Shown here one piece after another: positions 51,596 to 61,829 of a stretch of DNA of 64,000 nucleotides. Below the pieces are notes generated by a model. It worked only from the letters and a program-made list of their open reading frames with translations, made no database searches and had not been told where the DNA came from. The position numbers were made by a program, and so were the translations under genes. The DNA is from Vicinamibacterales bacterium (GTDB lineage: Bacteria; Acidobacteriota; Vicinamibacteria; Vicinamibacterales; 2-12-FULL-66-21). Within the stretch, counting starts at the first letter, position 1. Each line of letters begins with the position of its first letter. The stretch spans positions 100,078-164,077 of the forward strand of contig DASXLB010000033.1 in the NCBI GenBank assembly GCA_036496585.1, in the 5' to 3' direction.

Positions 51596-53107
51596 CTACC
51601 GGCTGTTGCTGACAAACGCTAGCATGCGGCTGTCGGGCGACCACGACGGCACGTTCATCGTGCCCTGACCGCCATACACATACGCGATCGTGCGCGGCGC
51701 GCCACCGGCCGCGGGCATCACGCGCAGCATCACGTGCTTGTAGTACGGATGCTCCGCTGGCGCGACCTCTTTCGGAAAGCTGATGAGCGCGATCCACTGG
51801 CCGTCGGGAGACAGATGTGGGAACCAGTTGTTCCAGCCGTCGTTGGTGATCTGTTCCGGCTCGCTGCCATCCGGCTTCATCCGCCAGATCTGCATCGAGC
51901 CGCTGCGGACGGAATTGAAGTAGATGAAACGGCCGTCCGGCGAATATTCGGGTCCGTCGTCGAGCCCCTTGTTGTTCGTCAGGTTGCGTTCGGTGCCGGT
52001 GCCGTCGGGGTTCATGGCGAAGATGTCGAATTCCGGCGCGTCCTTGCCGCGGCCGCCGGTGTAGACGAGCGTCTTGCCGTCGGGAGACCAGCTGTGCATG
52101 TAGGACGGCGTATTCGGGGTGATCCGCTTCGGGGTGCCGCCTGCGGCCGGCACGACGTAAACCGACGAGCCGCCCGGCTGCGATTGATCGCTGATCCCCA
52201 GCATGGTGCCGTCGAACGAAAGCACGTGGTCGTTGTTGTTGCGGGTATTGGTCGCGGTGTCGATGACCGTGGTCTGCGCCGTCGCCAGATCGTAGCGGAC
52301 GAGGCGCCCGCGGCTCTCACCGCTGCCGCTGGTGTTGTAGATGAGGGAGCCGCCGTCGCGGGTCCAGTTGGGCGCCTCGAAGGGATCCTGCGAGCGGCGC
52401 AGCACACGCCGCGCGCCGCCGGCGACGTCGAGCACCTCGAGGACACTGCCGATGTAGTCGCGGTACGGGCGGAAGTTCTCCGCCGCCGGCCCGATCGTCC
52501 GCACGTTGTCGAAGACGGCGCGCTCGACTACTTCAGGGTTGTGCGCGCAGAGCGCGAGACCGGCCACGACCGCGTCGGGCAGCGTCACGTCGGCCAGCTC
52601 GGTCACCGTATAGGGATCGCCGAACTTCGCCGCCGACATGATGAAGCGGCCGCCGCGCCGTTCGAGCTCGAGCACGTCCGCGCCGGTGATCGTGCTGCGC
52701 TTCTCTTCGGTGACCGCCCCCTTGGTGCGGCGGAACTGCAGCGAGGTCAGGCCGTCGCCGTGCACCACCGCATCAACGTACGGCGCGTCGGCGTCCAGGC
52801 CGGCGCGGATCATGAGCCCCGCCTTGCGATGGGGGTCGACGCCCTTGCCGGCGAACTGCACCCGCGCCTGCAGGATGAAATCGCCGCTCAGCGGCCGCGA
52901 CACGAACTGGAACTCGTCGCGTGCGCCCCAGACATTCACCCCGCTCGCCGAGAGCGCGTACTCCTGCGAGAGCGGGTTGTAGGCGGCCGACCCGGCGATC
53001 TTCGGGGCGCCGACGTCGGCGGCGTCGTCGAAGTCGCCGACCCGGCGCAGGGGGGCGGTCTGGGCGACAACGGCCGCCGCCAGCAGGCCGGCAATCAGAC
53101 TTCGCAT
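51596..53107 (-). CDS. Exported protein: laminin-G/DUF1349-like domain plus TolB-like propeller
   Basis: The 503-residue protein has a signal peptide (SLIAGLLAAAVVAQ). Residues about 25-210 resemble a concanavalin-like DUF1349 domain (DEFQFVSRPLSGDFILQARV, GLMIRAGLDADAPYVDAVVH). From about 225 there are PD40/TolB-type propeller blades (APNWTRDGGSLIYNT, HSWSPDGKTLVYTG, GPEYSPDGRFIYFNS, FPHLSPDGQWIALIS, VPSWSPDSRMLAFVS). A periplasmic binding or sensing role is likely. The start at 53107 gives the signal peptide; the longer start overlaps a REP-like sequence (gcagcgtagcgc). Confidence 0.85.
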   Translation of the reverse strand: MRSLIAGLLAAAVVAQTAPLRRVGDFDDAADVGAPKIAGSAAYNPLSQEYALSASGVNVWGARDEFQFVSRPLSGDFILQARVQFAGKGVDPHRKAGLMIRAGLDADAPYVDAVVHGDGLTSLQFRRTKGAVTEEKRSTITGADVLELERRGGRFIMSAAKFGDPYTVTELADVTLPDAVVAGLALCAHNPEVVERAVFDNVRTIGPAAENFRPYRDYIGSVLEVLDVAGGARRVLRRSQDPFEAPNWTRDGGSLIYNTSGSGESRGRLVRYDLATAQTTVIDTATNTRNNNDHVLSFDGTMLGISDQSQPGGSSVYVVPAAGGTPKRITPNTPSYMHSWSPDGKTLVYTGGRGKDAPEFDIFAMNPDGTGTERNLTNNKGLDDGPEYSPDGRFIYFNSVRSGSMQIWRMKPDGSEPEQITNDGWNNWFPHLSPDGQWIALISFPKEVAPAEHPYYKHVMLRVMPAAGGAPRTIAYVYGGQGTMNVPSWSPDSRMLAFVSNSR

Positions 53108-53196
53108 CCGCGCAGCGTAGCGCATCCGCGGCGAAAGCGCATGTGCCTGCGTCGGGCCGCCCGGCAGAGGGAAGTCGTGAGACGATCGGGGGCAGC

Positions 53197-54015
53197 ATGC
53201 CGGATGCGCCCGCCGTCGAATTCCAGGACGTGTCGTTCGCGTTCGACGACCTGGTCATTCTCGACCGTGTCAGCTTCGCCGTCGAACCAGGCGGCATGCG
53301 GGTGTTGCTCGGCCCGAGCGGCACCGGCAAGTCGATCCTGCTCAAGCTAATCCTCGGTCTCTACCGGCCCGACACCGGCCGCATCTTCGTCAACGGCCAG
53401 CGCATCGACGACCTCCCCGAGCGCGAACTGCTGCAGATGCGCGCCGACATCGGCATGCTGTTTCAGGAAACGGCGCTGTTCGATTCGCTGACCGTGTTCG
53501 AGAACGTCGGATACCGCCTCTACGAGGAAACCGAGATGCCGCCCGGCGAGGCGGAGGCGCGCGTCCGGGAGGTACTGGGGTTCGTCGGGCTCGACGAATA
53601 CGGCGATCGCATGCCCTCGGAGCTGTCGGGAGGCCAACGGCGGCGCGTCGCGATTGCGCGCGCCATGGCGTCACGTCCGGGGCTGCTGCTGTTCGACGAT
53701 CCTACGGTGGGGCTGGATCCGGTCATCGCGACCTCGGTCGACGACGAGATCGTCAAGCTTCGCGACCTCGAGGGTGTGACCTCGATTGTCGTCACGCACC
53801 AGATCCGCGACGCGCACTACATCGCGATGCACACCGCGCTCAGGACCCCGGCCGGCGTCGACATCGCCGAGGCCGACGCCTCGAGATCGTCGCACGCCGT
53901 CTTCATGGTGCTCCACGAGGGACGGATTCAGTTCGAGGGGACGGCCGAGCAGCTGCTCGCGTCGAAGGACCCCTACCTGGAGCGGTTTCTCTTCATGACG
54001 CTCCCGCCGTGGTGA
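53197..54015 (+). CDS. ABC ATPase, MlaF/Ttg2A-like, without its usual partners
   Basis: A 272-residue ATPase: Walker A GPSGTGKSILLKLILGL, Q-loop GMLFQETALFDSLTVFENV, signature ELSGGQRRRVAIARAMA, Walker B LLLFDDPTVGLDP and H-loop SIVVTHQI. The Q-loop phrase and DDPTVGLDP fit the MlaF/YrbF branch, which energises phospholipid transport with MlaE and MlaD. Neither of those genes is nearby. The stretch HTALRTPAGVDIAEADASRS is inserted in the C-terminal part. Could serve ADOP permeases or a distant mlaE (inference). A fragment of this gene is duplicated at 55249-55351. Confidence 0.85.
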   Translation: MPDAPAVEFQDVSFAFDDLVILDRVSFAVEPGGMRVLLGPSGTGKSILLKLILGLYRPDTGRIFVNGQRIDDLPERELLQMRADIGMLFQETALFDSLTVFENVGYRLYEETEMPPGEAEARVREVLGFVGLDEYGDRMPSELSGGQRRRVAIARAMASRPGLLLFDDPTVGLDPVIATSVDDEIVKLRDLEGVTSIVVTHQIRDAHYIAMHTALRTPAGVDIAEADASRSSHAVFMVLHEGRIQFEGTAEQLLASKDPYLERFLFMTLPPW

Positions 54016-54057
54016 GTCGGGCCGCGCCTGCGGGGGCCGGGTGACGCAGCGCCCGCC

Positions 54058-55176
54058 TCATCCTTCCGCCGACACGGCGGCGATCAGCGCCTTGATGTAG
54101 CCGAACGCGAACGCGAAGCCCTGCTGGCTGTCGACGCCCTCGACCTGCGGGACGTGGTCGGGCATCATCATGCCGTCGTAGCCGATCTCCTTGTAGACGC
54201 GCATCGCCGCGAGCATGTCGACGCTGCCGTTGTCGATGAAGGTCTCGCGGAAGTCGAGGAACCCGCCTTCGATGTTGCGGAAATGGACGCTGAAGATCTT
54301 CTTCCGCGCCCCGAAATAGCGAATCACGTCGAAGATCTGCTCGGCGGGCTTCTCGAGCTGCTCCGACACGGTGCCCTGGCAGAAGTTCAGCCCGTGGTAC
54401 GCGCTTTCCTTGATCGACACGAACCGTTTGAGGCCGTCCGGCGACGCGAGGACGGCCTCGACGCCGCGCCAGCCGCTACCTTTCGGAACGCCGGGATCCT
54501 GCGGATGGCAGCCCATCTTCACTTTGTATTCCTCCGCTACCGGTACGACGCGCTCCAGGAAATAGGTGATGCGCTCCCAGTAGGTGTCGGCGTCGACCTT
54601 CCCGGCGCTCGTCAGCGGCGGGTCCTGTTTGGCGCGCGCGTAGACGAACTCGCTGTAGCGGGATGGGCCGCGCCCGAGGGCGGTGCCGCTGCGCGGCACG
54701 CCAATGAGAGTGAAGTTGTACTTCACCTGGAAGATGCCGGCGCGCGCGCAGTTGCGGATCATCTGGCAGATGTCGTCAATGCTCCGGTCGCGCTCCGGTC
54801 CTGCGGCCAGATAGAGTGCCGGCATCTCTGCCCGCGAGATCTCCACCGAACTCATCGGCAGCGGCACCATGTCGAGCGCAAGCCCGTAGGAGGCCACGCG
54901 ATCCCGAAGCCTCGCGAGTCCGTCGACCGACCACGCCTCGTCCAGCTTCGCTGATGGCAGCCCGCTGCAGATGTTCTCGACGCCGAACGCCGCGCAGGCG
55001 CGGAGAATGGCATCGGCGTGGCCGTGCTGCGTGCCGACCTTCATCCTTGCCTTCCCCGCCGCGGACGAACCCGCGGCGGCGGGCGCCCGCGCCACCTGCG
55101 CCGCAACGATCGTCTCGGCCAGCGCGCCTGCCGGCAGGGCGGCGCCGGCGAGCCGCACGAACTCCCGTCGATTCAT
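54058..55176 (-). CDS. Mannonate dehydratase-like (UxuA family) TIM-barrel protein with signal peptide
   Basis: A 372-residue protein with a Tat-like leader ([20 protein letters not shown]), then a TIM barrel matching mannonate dehydratase blocks: [13 protein letters not shown] (metal ligands), [37 protein letters not shown]. UxuA converts D-mannonate to 2-keto-3-deoxygluconate in glucuronate breakdown. Export is odd for UxuA, so a related periplasmic isomerase is possible. ATG 55176 follows a very strong ribosome-binding site (ggaggaggaag); the longer frame runs into the duplicated ABC fragment. Confidence 0.8.
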   Translation of the reverse strand: MNRREFVRLAGAALPAGALAETIVAAQVARAPAAAGSSAAGKARMKVGTQHGHADAILRACAAFGVENICSGLPSAKLDEAWSVDGLARLRDRVASYGLALDMVPLPMSSVEISRAEMPALYLAAGPERDRSIDDICQMIRNCARAGIFQVKYNFTLIGVPRSGTALGRGPSRYSEFVYARAKQDPPLTSAGKVDADTYWERITYFLERVVPVAEEYKVKMGCHPQDPGVPKGSGWRGVEAVLASPDGLKRFVSIKESAYHGLNFCQGTVSEQLEKPAEQIFDVIRYFGARKKIFSVHFRNIEGGFLDFRETFIDNGSVDMLAAMRVYKEIGYDGMMMPDHVPQVEGVDSQQGFAFAFGYIKALIAAVSAEG

Positions 55177-55248
55177 GACTTCCTCCTCCGCGACGCCGTC
55201 AACCTGCGGCATCATAGGCCGTATTGACGCCGGAGCAGATCGCCCGTC

Positions 55249-55351
55249 GAGGCGGAGGCGCGCGTCCGCGAAGTACTGGGGTTCGTCGGGCTCGAACGAA
55301 TACGGCGATCGCATGCCCTCGGAGCTGTATGGCGCGCGCCATGGCGTCACG
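55249..55351 (+). pseudogene. Duplicated fragment of the MlaF-like ATPase gene
   Basis: The sequence from gaggcggaggcgcgcgtccg to ccatggcgtcacg repeats 53548-53675 almost base for base in the same orientation. There is one inserted base and a roughly 29-bp deletion that removes the signature motif region (53627-53655). It lies between the divergent UxuA-like and DoxX genes and cannot encode a product. Confidence 0.85.
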
Positions 55352-55433
55352 CCTAGCTACGCGGGACGCAGATCTTCTCGAGCCCGACTCTGCCGTACTT
55401 TCGGAGCTCTCTGTACGACCGTACACTGCAGGC

Positions 55434-55799
55434 ATGTCGTACGAACGCATCGCAGCCTACGTCTATCCGCTGTTCCGCTTCGTGTTCGGGATGCTGTTCC
55501 TGTGCCATGGACTGCAGAAGTTTGGCCTCTTCGGCGGCCGGCTCGTGCCGCTCGCCTCGCGCCTAGGCGCGGCGGCGTTCATCGAAGTGGTGTGCGGGCC
55601 GCTGATCGCGGTCGGCGCCTTCACCCATCTGGCGGCGTTCATCGCCAGCGGCGAGATGGCGTTTGCCTATTTCCTGCAGCACTACCCGCGCGCGTTCTGG
55701 CCGATCCAGAACATGGGGGAGGTGACGGTGCTCTATTGCTTCGCGTTCCTCTATATCGCGGCGCGGGGCGCCGGGCGGTGGGGATTCGACAAGTCGTAG
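55434..55799 (+). CDS. DoxX family membrane protein
   Basis: The 121-residue protein has four membrane helices: FRFVFGMLFLCHGLQKF, AAFIEVVCGPLIAVGAFTH, AAFIASGEMAFAYFLQHY and EVTVLYCFAFLYIAARG. The GxxFLxHGxQK motif at the start is the DoxX signature. Function of the family is unclear (associated with redox processes and quinone pools). ATG 55434 is the first start after the ABC gene fragment. Confidence 0.88.
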   Translation: MSYERIAAYVYPLFRFVFGMLFLCHGLQKFGLFGGRLVPLASRLGAAAFIEVVCGPLIAVGAFTHLAAFIASGEMAFAYFLQHYPRAFWPIQNMGEVTVLYCFAFLYIAARGAGRWGFDKS

Positions 55800-55853
55800 G
55801 CCGGCGCGCGGTTGCCCTACGACGACCTCGCTGCCTTGTTACAATCACCCCAC

Positions 55854-55892
55854 GCGCCCGTAGCTCAGTTGGATAGAGCACCGGCCTTCTAA
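55854..55892 (+). pseudogene. Truncated tRNA-Arg, 5' half only
   Basis: The 5' half of a tRNA-Arg(TCT): acceptor strand gcgcccg, D arm tagctcagttggatagagca, and the anticodon loop cttctaag. It then departs from the tRNA, with no matching 3' anticodon strand, T arm or acceptor. A complete copy starts at 56007. Confidence 0.85.
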
Positions 55893-56006
55893 GGCAAGGG
55901 CCTTCCATTCCGCGAGCGATTTCCGCCCGAATTTCCCCGGGTCGCGACCGAGCATCGATTCTGGGGGTGCATTAGGGGTGCGGCGTTCGTCGTACTATGG
56001 GGACAG
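55893..56006 (+). other. Likely integration-site remnant between two tRNA-Arg copies
   Basis: About 114 bp without a gene. It contains ctgggggtgcattaggggtg (direct repeat GGGGTGC), a motif often found at the ends of tyrosine-integrase elements inserted in tRNA genes. Together with the broken tRNA upstream, it suggests a degenerated att junction. Confidence 0.5.
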
Positions 56007-56083
56007 GCGCCCGTAGCTCAGCTGGATAGAGCACGAGCCTTCTAAGCTCGGGGCCGCAGGTTCGAGTCCTGCCGGGCGCGCCA
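56007..56083 (+). tRNA. tRNA-Arg(TCT)
   Basis: Complete cloverleaf: acceptor gcgcccg/cgggcgc, D stem gctc/gagc, anticodon stem cgagc/gctcg with loop cttctaa (anticodon TCT), T stem gcagg/cctgc with loop ttcgagt, discriminator g, and encoded CCA. It decodes AGA. Confidence 0.95.
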
Positions 56084-56138
56084 ACAACCCATCAGCGCCA
56101 GAGTTTGCCCGCTTCGATCAGACCGGGTGGAGAGGCGC

Positions 56139-56260
56139 ATGAACTGGCTCGAATGCGCGGGAGTCCGATCGGACGTGCGCTACGGAGCACGGATGCTCCG
56201 CCGGGACCGTGGATTTGCGGCAGTGGCCATAGTGACCATCGCTCTGGCGATCCACTTGGC
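56139..56260 (+). pseudogene. ADOP permease N-terminal fragment
   Basis: MNWLECAGVRSDVRYGARML followed by RRDRGFAAVAIVTIALAI is the standard ADOP N-terminus with its first helix. The homology stops abruptly where GANTAIF would be expected, and the rest of the frame is unrelated. No other part of the permease is present. The region 56261-56623 holds nothing I recognise. Confidence 0.75.
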
Positions 56261-56623
56261 ATTTACAGCCTTTCAGATGCAGCCATTGGCCCACCGGTTG
56301 ACGATGAAGGAACGTGGCGACCGAGTGCGCGTTCAGGACGCGAGCATCGTTGTTCAGGGGTCGTGTGCAATGCGGCACAGACGCGCCCCGGCGATCCTGT
56401 TCAGGCGACCGTTCGCCGCAGTCCGTCCTTATGGCCGGGACAACCCTAAGCCTGCACGATTGCGTCGCCTCGGCACGTTCTCGGCTGGTTGTCCACCAGT
56501 TCACACCATCGACATCGTTGTAGCGGATTGTTTTGGCGGACACGACCACACCTAACACTGCGGCCCGGCCGTGCTGTGAACCCGAATTGCACGCCGCCTT
56601 GTGCAACGGCGCAACCGATCACG

Positions 56624-56827
56624 TCAGCGAAGCACTTCGCGAATGCTCTCGGACATGGACGGAGAGGGCACCCTCCAGAGCCGCACCATGATTGCGGGCG
56701 GTACCAACGACAGCGCCGCAACAATCGCCCACCCTGCGAAGGATGAGGTGCCCGACGCGTAGCCGAGAGCGCCGACGGCAACAACCCAGGCCGCCATCAA
56801 CGCTGGTTTCACATATTCGGTCTTCAT
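56624..56827 (-). CDS. 67-residue membrane protein, unknown
   Basis: MKTEYVKPALMAAWVVAVGA continues as a protein with two membrane helices (about 8-26 and 30-50) and the tail PSPSMSESIREVLR. The hydrophobic pattern and clean reading frame support a gene; I know no family name. There is no strong ribosome-binding site. It stands alone in a poorly coding stretch. The region 56828-57379 upstream holds no gene I can support. Confidence 0.55.
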   Translation of the reverse strand: MKTEYVKPALMAAWVVAVGALGYASGTSSFAGWAIVAALSLVPPAIMVRLWRVPSPSMSESIREVLR

Positions 56828-57379
56828 GCTCTGAGTGTACGGGGCTGCGTACGCAACCGCTGTTCTCGATTGCACATCGTCAGCGTCATCAGCCGCACGT
56901 TGATAGGAGCTCAGGTCACCCTCTCCGATCTCGAAGCGGACGCGCGAAGGATACGCATGGCGGTGGCCGACGTCGTTCATGGCGATGACGAATCCGTCCG
57001 CATTGAGCAGCTGTTCGACCGACGCATCACGGAGTTTCGCGACGCGCGCCGGCGTAGCAGTCGCGGCTACGGTCCTGACGATGGCCGTGGCGGCGATCGT
57101 ACTGGCAGTCGCTGTGGCCATTGCGTCAGTCGTCGTCATTCCACGTGCAGTGATACCTCGTTCGTGGCGGCGAGATCGTCCCGTCTTGCCGAAGACACCC
57201 TGGGCCGACGAGACCATTGACACGACGGCGGTCACCGCCATCAGTTCCTCCGACACACACAACGTGCCTCGCATGGACGACAGCACAAGATGACGAATGG
57301 GACAACCCTGCTTGGGCCGGTACGGACGTGGTGGCGCCGTGCGGCGCCAGCTGCAGAACGCCCAACCCGCATTTTCCAA

Positions 57380-57651
57380 ATGGGGCAGGAGCGGCGCCCC
57401 CGTGTTCCCGCCGATTACCTGTCGCTCTACACGTACCTGGAACATCGCTTTGCCTCCATCGTCGTGCTCACATTCGAGCAGATGGAGCCGTTGCTGGGGT
57501 TTGCACGGCCCGCGTCGGCATCCCCGGAGCGCGATTGGTGGACGGCGTTGCCGTGCGTGCGAGCCGGCACTCTGAAGCATGGGTCGAAGCAGGGCGCACG
57601 GCCACACCGAATCTCGCCGCCCGAACCGTCGCCTTCGAGCGCCGTGATTGA
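57380..57651 (+). pseudogene. Frameshifted DUF7662-like gene
   Basis: The first part, YLSLYTYLEHRFASIVVLTF then EQMEPLLGFARPAS and ERDWW, matches the N-terminal half of a small DUF7662-type domain. After the WW pair the homology continues in another frame: RHSEAWVEAGRTATPNLAAR then TVAFERRD and a stop at 57651. The shift lies around 57538-57570. Either the gene is broken or there is a sequencing error. Confidence 0.6.
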
Positions 57652-57750
57652 TGAGGCACGCGATTCTGCGCGGAGGAGCGGATGGAGAGATCTGCTGTTT
57701 TCAAGTAGCGGACGCGCCTCGAGTCCGCCTTGGAATACGTGGCGCGGACC

Positions 57751-58251
57751 TCAAGGATCCACCTTGAGCAGGTACGGCTGATCGCGGAGCTCCCGTCGTA
57801 GGCGCGCGTGTCGCTGCCGCCACGGCTCAAACCCCGCAGCAATCGCGGTCAGCAGACGGGCTTTCTGCGGCGACCTTTCCAGAGCGGCCGCTTGGCTGAA
57901 GAATCCCGCGCCCAGGCCGGCGTACCAGCGGATGTCGTGTCGGCGGCACATCTGGTCCTGAAAGAAGCCGGCGAGCAGCAGGCACTGGCCGCCCGCGGCT
58001 TCCATGATCGCGCCGTCGTTGCGCAGGCTCGTGTCGAACACAAAATGCTCGAACACCTCGCCGAGCGTCGCCGGCGTCGCCAAATCGACCGCCGAGTGTG
58101 TGGAGACCCGAGCGTAATGCGCGAGCACACTGGCGTTGTACAGCAGCTCCTGGTGAACGACGGTGGGTTCGGACACCTCTTTCAGACGCTGGAAAAAGAA
58201 GTCCAGCGTCTGCCGCTCCCCGGTCCCGAGTAGTTCCGCCAGTGATCCCAC
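57751..58251 (-). CDS. Conserved hypothetical protein downstream of groEL
   Basis: The 166-residue protein is mostly alpha-helical by pattern: TLDFFFQRLKEVSEPTVVHQ, QELLYNASVLAHYARVS, LGEVFEHFVFDTSLR, QCLLLAGFFQDQMCRRHDIR and a basic C-terminal end, WRQRHARLRRELRDQPYLLK. I do not recognise the family. It starts 1 nt after the groEL stop codon and is thus the third gene of the groES-groEL unit. A link to folding or stress is inferred from position only. Confidence 0.7.
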   Translation of the reverse strand: MGSLAELLGTGERQTLDFFFQRLKEVSEPTVVHQELLYNASVLAHYARVSTHSAVDLATPATLGEVFEHFVFDTSLRNDGAIMEAAGGQCLLLAGFFQDQMCRRHDIRWYAGLGAGFFSQAAALERSPQKARLLTAIAAGFEPWRQRHARLRRELRDQPYLLKVDP

Positions 58252-58252
58252 G

Positions 58253-59902
<1,650 letters not shown>

Positions 59903-60220
59903 TCAGCGTTTCTTGTCGGCAACAGCGGCCACGTCCGCATCGATCGCCAGCACGTCGTCTTCCTTCATGATCAGATAGTCCACGCCGTCAAATTTAATGT
60001 CCTGACCGGAGTACTTGCCGAACAGGATGGTGTCGCCTGTCTTGACGTCCATTGCGACGCGCTTGCCCTCGTCGTTCACTTTGCCCGCACCCGCGGCAAC
60101 GACCGTGCCCCGCTGTGGTTTCTCTTTCGCGGAGTCCGGAATGATGATCCCGCCGACCTGCTGTTCACCTTCTTCGAGGCGCTGAACCAGGATCCGATCG
60201 TGAAGTGGTCTGACCTGCAT
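59903..60220 (-). CDS. groS: Co-chaperonin GroES (10 kDa)
   Basis: The 105-residue protein has [20 protein letters not shown], the mobile loop [20 protein letters not shown], and the end [14 protein letters not shown], with a short extra tail ([11 protein letters not shown]). ATG 60220 is chosen because it follows aaggag and matches the family N-terminus; ATG 60244 would add 8 residues. Operon with groEL. Confidence 0.95.
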   Translation of the reverse strand: MQVRPLHDRILVQRLEEGEQQVGGIIIPDSAKEKPQRGTVVAAGAGKVNDEGKRVAMDVKTGDTILFGKYSGQDIKFDGVDYLIMKEDDVLAIDADVAAVADKKR

Positions 60221-60553
60221 GGCTGATAACTCCTTAAGTGGCATGAACGTGTGGACCGCTGCCAACCAAAGCGCCAGTGGCGCTCCGCCGGGCGCATCGA
60301 CCGCGGATGTGATTACGGACTCTTGGTGTCCGGCAGTCGCTCCGCGACTGAACCGAACGCGGCGCCGCCTAGGACGATGACAGCACTCACCTTCGAGAAA
60401 CGCCGAGCGTTGTAAGCAGAAGGCGGAACGATCAGGTCTCGGAACAGCGATGCCGCTCCAATGTATGCGGAGCGGAGGACCGGCGATGTTCTGTTATGAA
60501 CAGGATGGTGGAGTCAGGCCTTTTCGGAAGGATCGGATGTCTGCGTCACCGCA
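60221..60553. promoter_or_regulatory. 333-bp gap holding the groESL promoter region
   Basis: Between groES and the GNAT gene. It must contain the groES promoter, but I see no convincing CIRCE element (the half-sites agcactc and gagcgttgt are 16 bp apart instead of 9), and no gene. Confidence 0.45.
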
Positions 60554-61528
60554 TCAGAGAAAATCGCTCCGCCAGTACAGCACGTCGTCGGAGAACAGTG
60601 CGAGCCTGTCCAGTGCTACGGTAAGGGGACGTGCGAACAAGATCTCGGCGGCCGGTTGCGTCGACACAATCGTGACTTGCGGCGGCACGAATCCGGGGGG
60701 CAACCATCCACGAATGACAGGCCGCCGCTCGACGGGTTCCCGCGCGATCAGGGCCTGCAGGATGGCCCCCACACGCGCCCCCGAGGTGTCACGGTCGCCG
60801 CATTCCTCGATCGTCCAACTGCCATTAACGATGCTGATGACTGCGTATGCCGCCGCTGTGATGCCTTCTTCAGCGATAACGAACAGGAGTTGACGGACGC
60901 CGGAAATTCCTAGCCCGGCGAGCAACCGCTTCTTCGTAATCGCGTACTTGACGAGGTCAGCGTCCCGTTCGAGATGAAATCGATATCGACTCGCGCGAGC
61001 CTGGCCCATCGCCACGATGGCGGCAAGGTCCCGGTCCTCACCGCCCCGTACCAGCGTCATCGGCGCACCGTATCGTGACGATTCTGCGACGTTCAATTCG
61101 ACATCGTGCGTCGGGACCACTGCGAACCCGTCGAGCATTGGCATGGTCGATGCCGGTGATGCACAGACCACTGCGAGATCAGCTCCGTCTCGCCTCGCGT
61201 CGTCGACCAAGCGCTCAACGAGTACGCGAGCGTGGACGGCATCGCCATGTGCTGGGTCACTCCACAGTGCACCGATCCCGCAGATCCGCAGCGCCTGCTC
61301 ACCAAGCGTTCCGCAGAGATCGCACCGCTGCGCGCTGGCCAGGATGTCGGCTCCTCGGATGAGCGCATACCGACGCTGATGACCACGTGCCCACGGAGTT
61401 TTCCCAAGCGCGGCATCAAGTGTGGCGAATGCCTCTCGACTGAGGCCTAGGGACGAGGCCGGATACGTCGCATCCAAAACACGGTCGAGCACGGCGCCTT
61501 CAGCGCCTACGACGGTCGACACCTGCAC
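60554..61528 (-). CDS. GNAT-like acetyltransferase family protein
   Basis: The 324-residue protein has a pattern typical of a GNAT fold: RRYALIRGADILASAQRCDL (strands 2-3), LRICGIGALWSDPAHGDAVH (strand 4 and acetyl-CoA loop) and VLVERLVDDARRDGADLAVV (helix and strand). A second, weaker half from residue 165 (TLVRGGEDRDLAAIVAMGQA) may be another degenerate GNAT domain. Substrate unknown. Not closely linked to neighbours. Confidence 0.65.
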   Translation of the reverse strand: MQVSTVVGAEGAVLDRVLDATYPASSLGLSREAFATLDAALGKTPWARGHQRRYALIRGADILASAQRCDLCGTLGEQALRICGIGALWSDPAHGDAVHARVLVERLVDDARRDGADLAVVCASPASTMPMLDGFAVVPTHDVELNVAESSRYGAPMTLVRGGEDRDLAAIVAMGQARASRYRFHLERDADLVKYAITKKRLLAGLGISGVRQLLFVIAEEGITAAAYAVISIVNGSWTIEECGDRDTSGARVGAILQALIAREPVERRPVIRGWLPPGFVPPQVTIVSTQPAAEILFARPLTVALDRLALFSDDVLYWRSDFL

Positions 61529-61541
61529 GATGCGTGAGAGG

Positions 61542-61715
61542 TTAGCGCACGTTGACGTTCTCGGCGCGGGGACCCTTCGGACCTTGCCCGATGGTAAATG
61601 AGACCGTCTGGCCTGCGCTCAGGTCGTCGAACTGCGTCCCCGCGCAGGCGGACCGATGGAAGAAATATTCAGTGCCTTCGGCAGTGGCAATGAAGCCGAA
61701 ACCCTTATCGGTCAT
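61542..61715 (-). pseudogene. Cold-shock domain protein with damaged N-terminus
   Basis: The readable part starts MTDKGFGFIATAEGTEYFFH and ends QGPKGPRAENVNVR: RNP1 (KGFGFI) and RNP2-like (FFHRSA) motifs are present. The first strand (normally MxxGTIKRL) is missing in frame; upstream DNA reads ttgatcaacgc, where one more A would give LIKR, so a 1-bp deletion is likely. A 57-residue product from ATG 61715 would lack strand 1. Confidence 0.6.
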
Positions 61716-61829
61716 GCGTTGATCAACCCAACCCGCGCCGTGCCGTGCCGTAGTCGCTCTCAATCCGCATCCAGGGATCGGACGTCGTTTTGCCCCCCCG
61801 CCTAGCGTGAGATAATTCGCTCGGTCCCG

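Noticed and set aside
56540-56600. Integron attC-like site (acctaac)
   Set aside because: Only one 7-bp box matches; no partner box GTTRRRY and no integrase gene.
56979-57293. Plus-strand frame with a hydrophobic stretch (VLTMAVAAIVLAVAVAIAS)
   Set aside because: The hydrophobic segment comes from a run of gcg/gtg-type codons readable in several frames; there is no ribosome-binding site or homology.
60371-60405. CIRCE (HrcA) operator upstream of groES
   Set aside because: Half-sites resemble TTAGCACTC/GAGTGCTAA but are mismatched and separated by about 16 instead of 9 bp.
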